Source of the DNA: an uncultured Spartobacteria bacterium
GTDB taxonomy: Bacteria; Verrucomicrobiota; Verrucomicrobiia; Chthoniobacterales; JAATET01
Direction: 5' to 3'
Assembly (NCBI GenBank): GCA_937901895.1
Contig: CALGTD010000159.1
Span: forward strand, 54,575 to 118,574
Length of the DNA stretch: 64,000 bases
Shown here: one piece after another, positions 8,579 through 17,093 of the stretch
Layout: each line of letters begins with the position of its first letter
How positions within the stretch are numbered: position 1 is the stretch's first letter
Position numbers and translations under genes: made by a program
The notes under the pieces: generated by a model
Told to the model about the DNA's origin: nothing
The model's input: the letters and a program-made list of their open reading frames with translations, nothing else
Database searches by the model: none

Positions 8579-9376
8579 TTACTCGCGATACCCGAACTGC
8601 GGCAGCACACCGGCGAATTCCGCATTCAGCGCCTCGATCGTTTCCGCGCGGAGCTTGTCCCGGAAGCCCCCGACCCTTCCGGAGCGCTTGTGGCTCGCCA
8701 CATCCTCGCTGTCCCGGGGCCGCGTGCGCTCGCGGATTCCTTCCGCGACCTTCGCCTCAATCTCCACACAGCTTTGCAGCTGTGCGAGGAACCCGTCGAA
8801 ATTCTCCACCATGTCCTCGTATCGGAGCAGCACGCTTCGCTGGCACGCCTCCCGCACCATTTCCAGCCGGCTGAACGCCTTCGCGATCGCGCGCGCGGAC
8901 CGGCGCACGAAATCGTCGAGGTCTTCGCCACTCTGGATCCGCCCGCGAATCACCTCCTGCTGCTCCCGAATCTCCGCATGGGCGCTGTCCCCATGCGAGA
9001 AGCCAAACGAGTAGTAGCTCGAAACCAGAATATCGCGGGGATCGCGCACGAGCAGGATTGCCCGCTTGTCCCGGATGAAGCGCCGTTCCGTGACCGGTCC
9101 GACCAGGGTCCGGTAAACCGGCGATTTCCGGTTCGTCGAAACCCGGATCGGCCCGTAAACACATCCCCGCTCGCGAAATTCCAGCTCGCCGACGTCGTGG
9201 CCGGCATAAATTTGGTCGGCATAGTCCACGTGCTCGAGCCCGGTGAGGTTTTTCAGCACGTATGCCCCGAACAGCGAACTCGCACACTTGTGAAGCGTGA
9301 AGAAATAGACCGACTCCGGCATGTCACGGCGGAGGGAATTTCTTCGGGAAAGGAGCCAGCGGATCACTCCCGCCAT
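8579..9376 (-). CDS. sulfotransferase-family protein
   Basis: A 265-residue protein with the PAPS-binding elements of cytosolic-type sulfotransferases. The 5'-phosphosulfate loop reads TLHKCASSLF, in place of the usual PKSGTTW. The 3'-phosphate motif is LLVRDPRDILVSSYYSF. A C-terminal HKRSGRVGGFRDKL resembles the RKGxxGDWK box. It probably transfers sulfate from PAPS to a carbohydrate or other small acceptor that cannot be named. The ATG at 9376 was preferred to the GTG at 9391; the ATG at 9322 just before the domain is also possible. It converges on mlaD, with 37 bases between the stops. Confidence 0.8.
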   Translation of the reverse strand: MAGVIRWLLSRRNSLRRDMPESVYFFTLHKCASSLFGAYVLKNLTGLEHVDYADQIYAGHDVGELEFRERGCVYGPIRVSTNRKSPVYRTLVGPVTERRFIRDKRAILLVRDPRDILVSSYYSFGFSHGDSAHAEIREQQEVIRGRIQSGEDLDDFVRRSARAIAKAFSRLEMVREACQRSVLLRYEDMVENFDGFLAQLQSCVEIEAKVAEGIRERTRPRDSEDVASHKRSGRVGGFRDKLRAETIEALNAEFAGVLPQFGYRE

Positions 9377-9481
9377 TCGTAAAGACTGCACCGGGCGATT
9401 GCAACGGAACCATCAGGCAACACCCGGACGGCGCGATTTCCCCACCGCCGCCTGCCCGATGACACGCGATCCCCGCCTGTC

Positions 9482-9850
9482 ATGAAAACGCTTTTGCTCT
9501 TCGCCGCCGCTCTTTGCATTGCCACCGCCCACGCACAGGAGACCGGTGTGCCCTCCGGCAGGGTTCTTCATTCCTATGTCGGATATGTCTCCGGCATGGA
9601 TGACAAAGCCATCCAGGTCGCGCAGGATGCCGATTCCGACCCGGTCGTCTTCGTTTACGAGAACGACACGCCGTTCATGGACGCCGAGGGGAATCGCACC
9701 GACAAGGCCGCCATCACCAACACGACGCTCGTGAAAATCGACTACTCGCTTGTTGGAGACCGCCGGCAAATTGTCCGGATCGTGGTAAACCCGGAACTTC
9801 CGGCCACGGCGATCCCGCCCTTCGCACCGGCTCCGGCCGCGACGGAATAG
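9482..9850 (+). CDS. small secreted protein of unknown function
   Basis: A 122-residue protein with a clear signal peptide (Met-Lys, a hydrophobic run, cleavage after AHA). The mature part of about 104 residues is acidic and probably beta-rich, with a short Pro/Ala-rich end. I recognise no domain. It stands alone: the upstream sulfotransferase is divergent and a hairpin followed by a T-run (9874-9907) lies just downstream, so it is likely transcribed as a single gene. Confidence 0.6.
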   Translation: MKTLLLFAAALCIATAHAQETGVPSGRVLHSYVGYVSGMDDKAIQVAQDADSDPVVFVYENDTPFMDAEGNRTDKAAITNTTLVKIDYSLVGDRRQIVRIVVNPELPATAIPPFAPAPAATE

Positions 9851-9873
9851 GCCCCGCCAGCATGGCGCAACGG

Positions 9874-9907
9874 GCGACCGTTGCTCTTTCGGTCGCATTT
9901 GCTTTTT
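9874..9907 (+). terminator. Rho-independent terminator candidate
   Basis: A perfect 7-bp stem (GCGACCG at 9874-9880 with CGGTCGC at 9890-9896) closes a 9-base loop and is followed by ATTTGCTTTTT. It lies 24 bases after the stop of the small secreted protein and before rseP, where a terminator would be expected. Confidence 0.65.
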
Positions 9908-9950
9908 GCACGGGCGGCCATGATGCTGTAGCGGTTTGGACCCGCCTCAC

Positions 9951-11387
9951 ATGGTCGCCGACATCTTCAAATTCCTGTTCATCCTCCTCGAGGTCGTCCT
10001 GATCTTCAATCTGATGATTCTCGTCCACGAGTGGGGGCATTTCCTCGCCGCGCGCTGGCGTGGACTCGTCGTCGAGAAGTTCGCCATCTGGTTCGGCAAA
10101 CCGATCTGGAAAAAGAAGATCAATGGCGTGGAATACCGCCTCGGGTCCATCCCGGCTGGTGGATTTGTCTCAATCCCCCAGCTCGCGCCCATGGAGATCA
10201 TGGAGGGCGAAGTGGAGACCGACCGCTCGAAGCTTCCGCCCGTCAAGCCGCTCGACAAGATCATCGTCGCCGCCGCGGGCCCTCTTTTCAGCTTTCTCCT
10301 CGCGCTCGCGTTCGCGTGCGTGGTGTGGATTCTCGGCCGTCCGGTAAGCGAGGCGGAACTCAGCACGACCGTCGGCTTCGTGTTCGAGGACGGTCCCGCT
10401 GCTAAGGCCGGCATCCAGCCGGGGGACAAGATCCTTTCCGTCAACGGAGTCCCCGTCCAGCAATTCAGCCCCGCCGGCAACTCTTCCGGAAGCATCATCT
10501 GGAATGTCGCCCGCAGTGAGTCGCCGGTTATTCCCATCGAGTTTGAGCGCGGCGGTCAGGTCCGGACCGTCGATGTGGAGCCGATGACGCCAACACGCAA
10601 GGGCTGGGGTCGCCGCAACCTCCGCCAGATCGGCATCGTGCCGGAGATGACACCTCGCGTCGCCACCGTCTTTCCGGACAGCCCCGCCGCGGAGGCCGGC
10701 ATTCGTCCGGGAGATCTTGTGATCACCGCCAATGGCACGAAACTTCGCAGCATGGGCCAGCTCGGCGACATGCTTGCGGAACTGGGAACCCAGCCCGTCA
10801 CCCTCGGCATTCGCCGCGATGGACAGGATCTCACGGTGACGGTCACGCCGCGCATTCCCGTCGAAGGCGAGCAGGTTCCCCGCATTGGACTGGGATGGGA
10901 CCCGGACGGTGCCCTCACACGGATTCACCCGACGCCGGTTCAGCAGGTGGTGTCGAGCGTCACGACAATGTGGGACACGCTCAGTGCGGTGCTTTCGCCG
11001 AAGTCCGACATCAAGGCCCAGCATCTCAGCGGACCGGTAGGCATCATGAACGCCTACTACATCCTCTTTCAGCGCGAAGACGGCTGGCTGCTCGCGCTCT
11101 GGTTCAGCGTTGTGCTGAACATCAACCTCGCGCTCCTGAACCTGCTCCCGATCCCGGTGCTGGACGGCGGCCACATTACCCTCGCCCTGCTCGAGTCGAT
11201 CATGCGGCGCCCGGTGAACGTGCGCATCCTCGAGTTCGTGCAGAACGGCTGCGCGCTCGCGATCATCGGGTTCATGCTCTACGTCACGTTCTTCGACGTG
11301 CTCGATCTTGGCGGCAGCAAGGGCCAGGATCCGCCGGCAGACACGATGAAGTTCGGGAAGGAAGCCGGCACGCCGGCATCTCCATGA
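9951..11387 (+). CDS. rseP: site-2 metalloprotease RseP
   Basis: A 478-residue inner-membrane zinc protease of the S2P/RseP family, which cleaves anti-sigma factors and signal-peptide remnants within the membrane. The zinc motif HEWGH is at residues 26-30 in the first helix. Two PDZ-type domains follow, around DGPAAKAGIQPGDKILSVNG and DSPAAEAGIRPGDLVITANG. The C-terminal helix has the LDG motif (NLLPIPVLDGGH), whose Asp is the third zinc ligand. A TTG start at 9936 is also in frame; the ATG at 9951 is preferred. The stop overlaps the ispG start (ATGA), so the two are coupled. The dxr gene often found upstream is absent. Confidence 0.93.
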   Translation: MVADIFKFLFILLEVVLIFNLMILVHEWGHFLAARWRGLVVEKFAIWFGKPIWKKKINGVEYRLGSIPAGGFVSIPQLAPMEIMEGEVETDRSKLPPVKPLDKIIVAAAGPLFSFLLALAFACVVWILGRPVSEAELSTTVGFVFEDGPAAKAGIQPGDKILSVNGVPVQQFSPAGNSSGSIIWNVARSESPVIPIEFERGGQVRTVDVEPMTPTRKGWGRRNLRQIGIVPEMTPRVATVFPDSPAAEAGIRPGDLVITANGTKLRSMGQLGDMLAELGTQPVTLGIRRDGQDLTVTVTPRIPVEGEQVPRIGLGWDPDGALTRIHPTPVQQVVSSVTTMWDTLSAVLSPKSDIKAQHLSGPVGIMNAYYILFQREDGWLLALWFSVVLNINLALLNLLPIPVLDGGHITLALLESIMRRPVNVRILEFVQNGCALAIIGFMLYVTFFDVLDLGGSKGQDPPADTMKFGKEAGTPASP

Positions 11388-13138
11388 CCTTCGACTGGTT
11401 TCGAAACGATCGGCGCATCTCCCGGGAGGTGCGCGTGGGCGGGGTCGCCATCGGCGGCACAAACCCGATTCGTGTCCAGTCCATGCTGACGTGCGACACG
11501 ATGGATACCGACGCGTGCATTGCGCAGACGCTCGCGCTCGCCGAGGCCGGATGCGAGATCGTGCGCATCACCGCGCCCACCGTGAAGGACGCCCGCAATC
11601 TCGAGCACATCAAGGCCGGTCTCCTCGCCCGCGGGTGCGACATCCCTCTCGTTGCTGACATTCATTTCAAGCCGGAGGCCGCGATGGAGGCGGCAAACTG
11701 GGTCGAAAAAGTCCGCATCAACCCGGGCAACTACGCCGACAGCAAAAAGTTCGTCACCCGCGAATACACCGACGCCGAATATGCCGCCGAGCTCGAGCGG
11801 ATTCGCGAGCGGTTCACTCCGCTGGTCGAGAAATGCAAGGCCCGCGGCATCGCAATGCGCATCGGCACGAACCACGGCAGCCTCTCCGATCGCATCATGA
11901 ATCGCTATGGCGATTCGCCTCTGGGAATGGTCGAGAGCGCGCTGGAGTTCGCCCGCATCGCGCGCGACCTCGACTACCACAACTTCGTCTTCTCGATGAA
12001 GTCGTCGAACCCCAAGGTGATGATCGCCGCCTACCGCCTGCTGGTGGCCCGCCTTGACGCCGAAGGCCCCGACTGGAACTACCCCATTCATCTCGGCGTG
12101 ACTGAAGCCGGTGACGGCGAGGACGGCCGCATCAAGAGCGCGATCGGCATCGGATCCCTGCTTCACGATGGAATCGGCGACACGATCCGCGTCTCGCTCA
12201 CGGAGGACAGCATTCGCGAGATCCCGGTCGCGCGGGCCCTGATTTCCGGCATTACCCGTTGCACCGACACGCTCCCCGGCGCAGACATCGGCCGCGATCC
12301 CTTTTCCTACACGAGAAGGCCCACCCCGGTGGTCCGCTGTGGCGACGTCGCGCTTGGCGGCGAGGAGACGATTCGTGTCGTTGTGCGGCGCGCGACGATG
12401 GAAAAGATCGCCCACAAGATCGACCGCATGGGCGATTTCCAGCCCGAGATTGTTTATGAACAGGCGGGAATCCTTGAAATCGATCCACGCAACGACGCCG
12501 CTCTTGCCGAAGCCCGGGCTCTGCCGGAACCCCGTCTAGTTACCGTTCCCGACCACTGCGGGCTCGACGTGATTGCCGCCTACCGGCTTCTCGCCGCCCG
12601 TCTGGACCCGCGGCACCCGATTCTCCTCAAGGACACGTTCGAACCTGCCACCGATCCCACGGCGGACTTCCTGCCCACTCTGCTTCGCGCAGCCACCAAT
12701 CTCGGCGCACTTCTCTGCGACGGCATCGGCGACGCCGTGCTCGTCCAGGGCGAGGAGGCGCCCGGCCAGTCCCTGAGGATCGCCTACAACACGCTCCAGG
12801 CCGCCGGCGCGCGGATCTTCAAGACCGACTACGTGGCGTGCCCGAGCTGCGGGCGCACGTTGTTCGATCTCCAGGAAACGACGGCCCGCATCAAGGCCGT
12901 CACCTCCCACCTCAAGGGCGTGCGCATCGCGATCATGGGCTGCATCGTCAACGGGCCGGGCGAAATGGCCGACGCCGACTTTGGCTACGTGGGCGGAGCC
13001 CCGGGCAAGGTGAACCTCTACGTCGGCAGGCAGCCGGTGAAGTTCAACATCCCGCAGGCCGAGGCCGTCGACCGCTTGATCGACCTGATCCGCGAGCACG
13101 GCAAGTGGGTCGACGCCCCGATACCGGTCGCCGGTTGA
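11384..13138 (+). CDS. ispG: 4-hydroxy-3-methylbut-2-enyl diphosphate synthase IspG, long form
   Basis: A 584-residue enzyme of the MEP isoprenoid pathway that makes HMBPP from MEcPP with a [4Fe-4S] cluster. The N-terminal TIM barrel includes NPIRVQSML, PLVADIHF and VRINPGNY. The C-terminal cluster ligands are the two Cys of ACPSCGRTLFDL and the Cys of IMGCIVNGPGEM; the Glu of the last motif also takes part. At 584 residues it is much longer than the roughly 370-residue E. coli type: it carries the inserted domain between barrel and cluster domain (about residues 300-450) seen in plants, Chlamydiae and Bacteroidetes. Coupled to rseP by an ATGA overlap. Confidence 0.94.
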   Translation: MTFDWFRNDRRISREVRVGGVAIGGTNPIRVQSMLTCDTMDTDACIAQTLALAEAGCEIVRITAPTVKDARNLEHIKAGLLARGCDIPLVADIHFKPEAAMEAANWVEKVRINPGNYADSKKFVTREYTDAEYAAELERIRERFTPLVEKCKARGIAMRIGTNHGSLSDRIMNRYGDSPLGMVESALEFARIARDLDYHNFVFSMKSSNPKVMIAAYRLLVARLDAEGPDWNYPIHLGVTEAGDGEDGRIKSAIGIGSLLHDGIGDTIRVSLTEDSIREIPVARALISGITRCTDTLPGADIGRDPFSYTRRPTPVVRCGDVALGGEETIRVVVRRATMEKIAHKIDRMGDFQPEIVYEQAGILEIDPRNDAALAEARALPEPRLVTVPDHCGLDVIAAYRLLAARLDPRHPILLKDTFEPATDPTADFLPTLLRAATNLGALLCDGIGDAVLVQGEEAPGQSLRIAYNTLQAAGARIFKTDYVACPSCGRTLFDLQETTARIKAVTSHLKGVRIAIMGCIVNGPGEMADADFGYVGGAPGKVNLYVGRQPVKFNIPQAEAVDRLIDLIREHGKWVDAPIPVAG

Positions 13139-13175
13139 GAAGTCCCGCCAAACCTCCAAGCGGACGAACTGCGGG

Positions 13176-13205
13176 TTGACACGTAAGTAATCGCTTACCT
13201 ATTGT
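13176..13205 (+). promoter_or_regulatory. promoter with ArsR-type operator between -35 and -10
   Basis: A consensus -35 box TTGACA is at 13176-13181 and a -10-like TATTGT at 13200-13205 (18-base spacer). Between them sits an inverted repeat, GTAAG (13183-13187), six bases, CTTAC (13194-13198), the kind of site bound by small ArsR/SmtB regulators. The predicted transcription start, about 7 bases after the -10, falls at or just before the ATG at 13213, so the mRNA may be leaderless. The ArsR gene that follows would repress itself. Confidence 0.65.
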
Positions 13206-13212
13206 CTACCGT

Positions 13213-13545
13213 ATGCTTCGCAACCGACCCCGTAGATACGATGTGTTCGGTGCGATCAGTCACCCCGCCCGGCGGCGAATGCTGGACCTTCTCATCGAGT
13301 CCGACCGGACCGTTCACTCCCTGTCGGGATGTTTTCAAATGAGCCGCCCGGCCGTCTCGCAGCACCTGCGTATCCTTCTCAACGCCGGTCTCGTCACGGA
13401 GCGCCGGCTCGGTCGCGAACGGCATTACCATCTGGAACCGGCCAACCTTGCGCCGATTCGGGACTGGCTCGCGCATTACGATCGCTTTTGGGACGACCAT
13501 CTCCAGCATCTGGAAAACTACCTCGACGACACTTCCGACCGATGA
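13213..13545 (+). CDS. ArsR/SmtB-family transcriptional regulator
   Basis: A 110-residue winged-helix repressor. VFGAISHPARRRMLDLLIES is the start of the ArsR fold, and SRPAVSQHLRILLNAGLVTERRLGRERHY is the recognition helix plus wing. It has none of the CxC or ELCVCDL metal-binding motifs of ArsR or CadC, so it is probably of the SdpR-like kind that occurs with SRPBCC (AHSA1) proteins. It overlaps the next gene by ATGA and has an operator-like inverted repeat in its own promoter, so autoregulation is likely. The signal it senses is not visible. Confidence 0.88.
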   Translation: MLRNRPRRYDVFGAISHPARRRMLDLLIESDRTVHSLSGCFQMSRPAVSQHLRILLNAGLVTERRLGRERHYHLEPANLAPIRDWLAHYDRFWDDHLQHLENYLDDTSDR

Positions 13546-13982
13546 GCAATACCATTCACAAGGAACTCCATCTTCCGCACCCGCCGGAGCGCGTCTGGCG
13601 CGCCATCTCCACCTCCGCCGCGCTGGCCAAGTGGATGCATCCAAACGACTTCGAGGCCCGTGTCGGACATCGCTTTACCTTCGAGATCGCCCCAAAGCCC
13701 GAGGTGAACTTCGACGGTCTCACCGTGCATTGCGAGGTGCTCGAATGTGATCCGCCGCATCGGCTTGTCTTCTCCTGGGACGCCGGGGAACCCGTCACCG
13801 ACACCCGCGTCAGTTTTGAGCTCACCCCCGAAGACGAAGGCACCCGTCTCGTTCTCGAACACAGCGGCTTCGATCTCTCGCATCCCTTCGGCCGCCAGGC
13901 CTTTGGAGGAGCCGACTACGGCTGGTCCGCCATGCTGGAGAAACTCACCGCCTCCATCTCCAACCACGCCCCCCACCCATGA
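13542..13982 (+). CDS. SRPBCC / AHSA1-domain protein
   Basis: A 146-residue protein of the START-like SRPBCC superfamily, AHSA1 (activator of Hsp90 ATPase homologue) type. It starts IHKELHLPHPPERVWRAIST, the standard opening strand and helix, and contains LAKWMHPNDFEARVGHRFTF and the C-terminal long helix after GWSAMLEKL. Such proteins bind hydrophobic ligands in a cavity; bacterial ones encoded next to an ArsR regulator have no agreed function. The start overlaps the ArsR stop and the stop overlaps the following small membrane gene, so the three form one coupled operon. Confidence 0.87.
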   Translation: MSNTIHKELHLPHPPERVWRAISTSAALAKWMHPNDFEARVGHRFTFEIAPKPEVNFDGLTVHCEVLECDPPHRLVFSWDAGEPVTDTRVSFELTPEDEGTRLVLEHSGFDLSHPFGRQAFGGADYGWSAMLEKLTASISNHAPHP

Positions 13983-14188
13983 AGGCCGCCACCCAACGCA
14001 CCCTCTGCCGATGGCTCCACATCGTGTTCTCCATTCCGATCATCGGCTATCTCTACAGCCCGTTTACCGATCTGCCGGACTACGCACCGGTCGTGCGATA
14101 CATCGCGTTTCCCGTCATTGCACTTTCCGGTCTCTGGATGTGGAAAGGACATCTGATCACCCGTGCCTTCGCGAAACACTCCGCGTGA
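13979..14188 (+). CDS. small membrane protein, third gene of the ArsR/SRPBCC operon
   Basis: A 69-residue protein with two predicted membrane helices (about residues 12-27 and 40-56) and a basic C-terminus. The ATG overlaps the SRPBCC stop (ATGA), strong support for translation. I do not recognise a family. The coupling suggests it works with the SRPBCC protein, perhaps presenting or accepting a hydrophobic ligand at the membrane; that is inference only. Confidence 0.6.
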   Translation: MKAATQRTLCRWLHIVFSIPIIGYLYSPFTDLPDYAPVVRYIAFPVIALSGLWMWKGHLITRAFAKHSA

Positions 14189-14201
14189 ACTGACAGCATC
14201 C

Positions 14202-14768
14202 ATGAAAGCCAGGCAAAAGACACTCCCTCCCGCAGAACTCACCGCCCTTCTCGCCACGCTCGAGGAGCGTTTCGAAAAAAATTCCGCACGGCACAAAGGC
14301 GTCGCGTGGACAGACGTGCTCGCGCGATTGGACACGCAGCCGGAGAAACTCTGGTCGCTGGCGCAAATGGAAGCCACCGGCGGAGAACCCGACGTCGTCG
14401 ACCGCAACAGCAAAACCGGCGAAGTCCTTTTCGTCGATTGCTCGCCCGAGACGCCGAAGGGCCGCGTGAGCCTCTGCTACGACCGTGAGGGCTGGGAATC
14501 GCGCAAGGAACATCGCCCGAAAAACACCGCCATCGACCTCGCCACGGAAATGGGCGCCGAACTGCTCACCGAGGAGCAATACCTCGAGCTTCAATCGCTC
14601 GGAGAATTCGACCGCAAGACCTCGAGCTGGGTGCTCACGCCTCCCGGGATCCGCGAACGCGGTGGCGCCCTTTATTGCGAACGCCGTTACGGACGCGTCT
14701 TCACCGGCCACAATGGCGCGCAGTCCTATTACGCCGTCCGCGGATTTCGCGCCCGCCTCGTGGTGTAG
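14202..14768 (+). CDS. DUF4256 family protein
   Basis: A 188-residue soluble protein that matches DUF4256 over its whole length: LEERFEKNSARHKGVAW near the start, PEKLWSLAQMEATGGEPDVV, the segment DCSPETPKGRVSLCYDREG, ESRKEHRPKN, and the C-terminal GGALYCERRYGRVFTGHNGA followed by SYYAVRGFRA. The family's activity is unknown. A longer frame begins at 14163, but the ATG at 14202 fits the family. It is followed at once by the remnant of an AhpD-like gene. Confidence 0.85.
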   Translation: MKARQKTLPPAELTALLATLEERFEKNSARHKGVAWTDVLARLDTQPEKLWSLAQMEATGGEPDVVDRNSKTGEVLFVDCSPETPKGRVSLCYDREGWESRKEHRPKNTAIDLATEMGAELLTEEQYLELQSLGEFDRKTSSWVLTPPGIRERGGALYCERRYGRVFTGHNGAQSYYAVRGFRARLVV

Positions 14769-14769
14769 C

Positions 14770-15003
14770 AGTCGCGAGCTTTTCACAGCAGGAGTCCTCT
14801 TCACGCCACACGAGCGGAACGCGCTGCTTTGGACGGAAGTGCTTACGCGGCTCTCCGACGGACCGGTGCGCAAGGAAGACTTTGAGGCGGTGCGCAAGGA
14901 ATTCAGCGAGGAGGAAATGACGAACCTCACTCTCGCAATCGTGGCCATCAACCGCTGGCACCGCTTCACCGTCGGCTTCGCATGTCACCTGGCGCCGACC
15001 TGA
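14770..15003 (+). pseudogene. remnant of a carboxymuconolactone decarboxylase / AhpD-like gene
   Basis: About 77 codons in one frame read SRELFTAGVLFTPHERNAL, then WTEVLTRLSDGPVRKEDFEAV, then EEEMTNLTLAIVAINRWHR. That is the C-terminal half of AhpD-like carboxymuconolactone decarboxylase proteins (typical pattern: WTEaLT, NLTLAIAAINaWNR). The N-terminal half, including the active-site CxxC/CxxH helix, is missing, and the sequence just upstream belongs to the end of DUF4256 in another frame. No plausible start codon or RBS precedes it. I read it as a 5'-deleted gene; a frameshifted gene is less likely because no N-terminal half is found in any frame nearby. Confidence 0.6.
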
Positions 15004-15089
15004 CTTGAACGCGGTCTCCGTCACACGGACACATGCCATCGCGCGGATTCCGTTGAAATACCGCTCGCATCGGCGCACCTTCCTCGCCA

Positions 15090-15869
15090 ATGCGAGTGGT
15101 CTTTCCTTCGTTCTTCGCGCTGATCCTTGGCATGGCCGGCGCGGCAACCTCCACCGCACGGGCGGCCGCCCTTCCCACAGACTGTCGGCAGCTCATTGTC
15201 GGCATCGCCGAAACCTGGGATTCCAACGTCGGAGTCATCCAGTGCTTCGAGCGCGACGGCAGGACCTGGCGCGCCGTTTCCGCGCCGCAGCGCGTGCTCT
15301 TCGGAAAGAACGGCCTCGCGTGGGGCATCGGCGTCGCCGGGCAGGACGAACCCGGACCCCGCAAGGCTGAGGGCGACAAGCGCGCTCCCGCGGGCATTTT
15401 CGAGCTCGGCAGGGTTTACACTTACAGCCAGTCGCTCCCCGGCGGAGCGAACTATCCGTTTCACACCGTCACCGCAGCCGACGCGTGGGTCGAGGACCCG
15501 TCCCTGCCCGACTACAACCGTCACGTCCGGATCGACCTGTCGAAACCTCCCGCGTGGTTCAAAAAACAGCAGATGAAGCAGGACGACTTCGCCCACGCAT
15601 GGAAGATCGAAATCCGTCACAATGCCGACCCGCCACTCCCCGGTCATGGCAGCGCCATCTTCTTTCACATCCAGCGCGGCCCGAACCGCCATTCCGCCGG
15701 GTGCACCACGATGCCCGAGCCCGCGATCCTCTCGATCATCCGCTGGCTCCGGGCCGACGCGCATCCCCATTACGTGCTGCTTCCCGCCACCGAATACCGC
15801 CGTCTGTGGAGGGACTGGAAACTGCCACGTCCTGACGATGTTGCTTCACTGGCATCACGCGACGACTGA
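15090..15869 (+). CDS. secreted L,D-transpeptidase (YkuD-like) domain protein
   Basis: A 259-residue protein with a signal peptide (cleavage near ARAAA). The catalytic core near the C-terminus, SAIFFHIQRGPNRHSAGCTTM, fits the YkuD HxnSxGC pattern, with His in the FHI strand and Cys in SAGC. The start of the domain (LIVGIAETWDSNVGVIQCFE) and the middle (KRAPAGIFELGRVY) match the L,D-transpeptidase-like group that lacks peptidoglycan-binding modules. It would cross-link or cleave peptidoglycan stems in the periplasm. Monocistronic; the pseudogene is upstream and tatA follows. Confidence 0.82.
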   Translation: MRVVFPSFFALILGMAGAATSTARAAALPTDCRQLIVGIAETWDSNVGVIQCFERDGRTWRAVSAPQRVLFGKNGLAWGIGVAGQDEPGPRKAEGDKRAPAGIFELGRVYTYSQSLPGGANYPFHTVTAADAWVEDPSLPDYNRHVRIDLSKPPAWFKKQQMKQDDFAHAWKIEIRHNADPPLPGHGSAIFFHIQRGPNRHSAGCTTMPEPAILSIIRWLRADAHPHYVLLPATEYRRLWRDWKLPRPDDVASLASRDD

Positions 15870-15915
15870 TTTAGCGTTTGCCACTCCGACGGAGCAGGTC
15901 TAGCGTCGGGTTGTC

Positions 15916-16167
15916 ATGAATCCGTTCTTTGCCCTCGGGATGCCAGGCTGGCAGGAAATCCTGCTTGTCCTCATCATCGTGCTCATTCTTTTCGGGGCGA
16001 AACGCCTGCCGGAACTCGCCCGCAGCCTTGGCCAGAGCATGAACGAATTCCGCAAGGCCAAGGATGAATTCGATCGCGAGCTCCACAAGAGTGCCGCGGA
16101 GCTCGAAATCAAGGAGCCGGCAGAGAAGCAGCCGCACAAGGCTTCCGAAGCGCACAAGACGGCCTGA
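15916..16167 (+). CDS. tatA: Sec-independent translocase subunit TatA/TatE
   Basis: An 83-residue protein with a short N-terminal membrane helix (WQEILLVLIIVLILFGAKRL), the hinge FGAKRLPELARSLGQSM typical of TatA, an amphipathic helix and a charged, Lys/Glu-rich tail. It forms the pore of the twin-arginine pathway that exports folded proteins. The short length and lack of a long helical tail favour TatA over TatB. No tatC is in the window. Confidence 0.92.
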   Translation: MNPFFALGMPGWQEILLVLIIVLILFGAKRLPELARSLGQSMNEFRKAKDEFDRELHKSAAELEIKEPAEKQPHKASEAHKTA

Positions 16168-16184
16168 GCCGCGCCCCGCTTTCC

Positions 16185-17093
16185 ATGCTCCATCGCGCTG
16201 CGGCGGTTCTGCTCGCACTGATCGCAGCCGCCGCGCATCCGGCCCTCGCACTCCCTCCCGGCGAGCCCTTCGTGGTCGCCTCCTACAATGTCGAAAACTG
16301 GCTTTCGATGGAGCGGAGGGTGAATGGCGAACGCGTGCTCGCAACAAAGCCCGAGCGGGAAAAGCAGGCGGTGGTCGATGTCATTGCCGCGCACAAGCCG
16401 GACATCCTCGGCATTGTGGAAATCGGCCAGCCGGAGGATCTGGAGGATTTACGAAGCCGGTTGAAGGCGGCCGGACTCGATTACCCACACCTCGAATGGG
16501 CGGATGGACCGGACCCCAATCGCCACGTCGCGCTCCTCAGCAAGTTTCCAATCGTCGAGCGAAACTCGCTGGCCAGGATCCCTTTTGACCTCGACGGCAA
16601 ACCGCAGGTGGTCCAGCGCGGCATTCTTGACGTCACCATCGAGCCCGCACAGGACTACCGCATCCGCGTCATCGGGGTGCATTTCAAGTCACGGCGCGAC
16701 GTGCCTGAGTTCGACCAGGCCGCCCTTCGAAGCAGGGAGGCGGAAGCCCTCCGGTCGCACGTGGCCGGGATTCTCGAAGCGGATCCCGAGGCAAACATCC
16801 TGCTCTTCGGCGATTTCAACGACACCAAAAACGAATATCCCCTCCGCCATCTTCTCGGCGGCCCGGCGTCGCGGCGTCTGAGGGACCTCTTCCTGAGCGA
16901 TGCACTGGGCGATCGATGGACGCATTTCTGGAAAGCTGCCGACGTCTATTCGCGCATCGATTACCTCATCGTCAGCCCCGGCCTGTTCCGGGAAGTGGAC
17001 GGGAAAAAGCGCGGGATCGATCGCTCCGAAAACTGGTTCGTCGGCAGCGACCACCGGCTCATCTTTGCAACCATTGCCGCCGCGGACAAATGA
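16185..17093 (+). CDS. secreted endonuclease/exonuclease/phosphatase (EEP) family protein
   Basis: A 302-residue EEP-fold enzyme with a signal peptide (cleavage after PALA). All metal and catalytic motifs are visible: SYNVENW, the Glu of GIVEIGQ, HFKSRR, FGDFND, and the C-terminal GSDHRLIF. The substrate could be nucleic acid, a phospholipid or a phosphorylated small molecule; secretion argues for scavenging. It is followed by a thioredoxin-like gene that overlaps it by 4 bases, so they are co-translated. A second EEP protein is encoded at 24979-26001. Confidence 0.82.
   Translation: MLHRAAAVLLALIAAAAHPALALPPGEPFVVASYNVENWLSMERRVNGERVLATKPEREKQAVVDVIAAHKPDILGIVEIGQPEDLEDLRSRLKAAGLDYPHLEWADGPDPNRHVALLSKFPIVERNSLARIPFDLDGKPQVVQRGILDVTIEPAQDYRIRVIGVHFKSRRDVPEFDQAALRSREAEALRSHVAGILEADPEANILLFGDFNDTKNEYPLRHLLGGPASRRLRDLFLSDALGDRWTHFWKAADVYSRIDYLIVSPGLFREVDGKKRGIDRSENWFVGSDHRLIFATIAAADK

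Noticed and set aside
12000..12600. IspG internal region as a possible separate gene or fusion
   Set aside because: The continuous frame and known long-form IspG architecture explain the extra domain.
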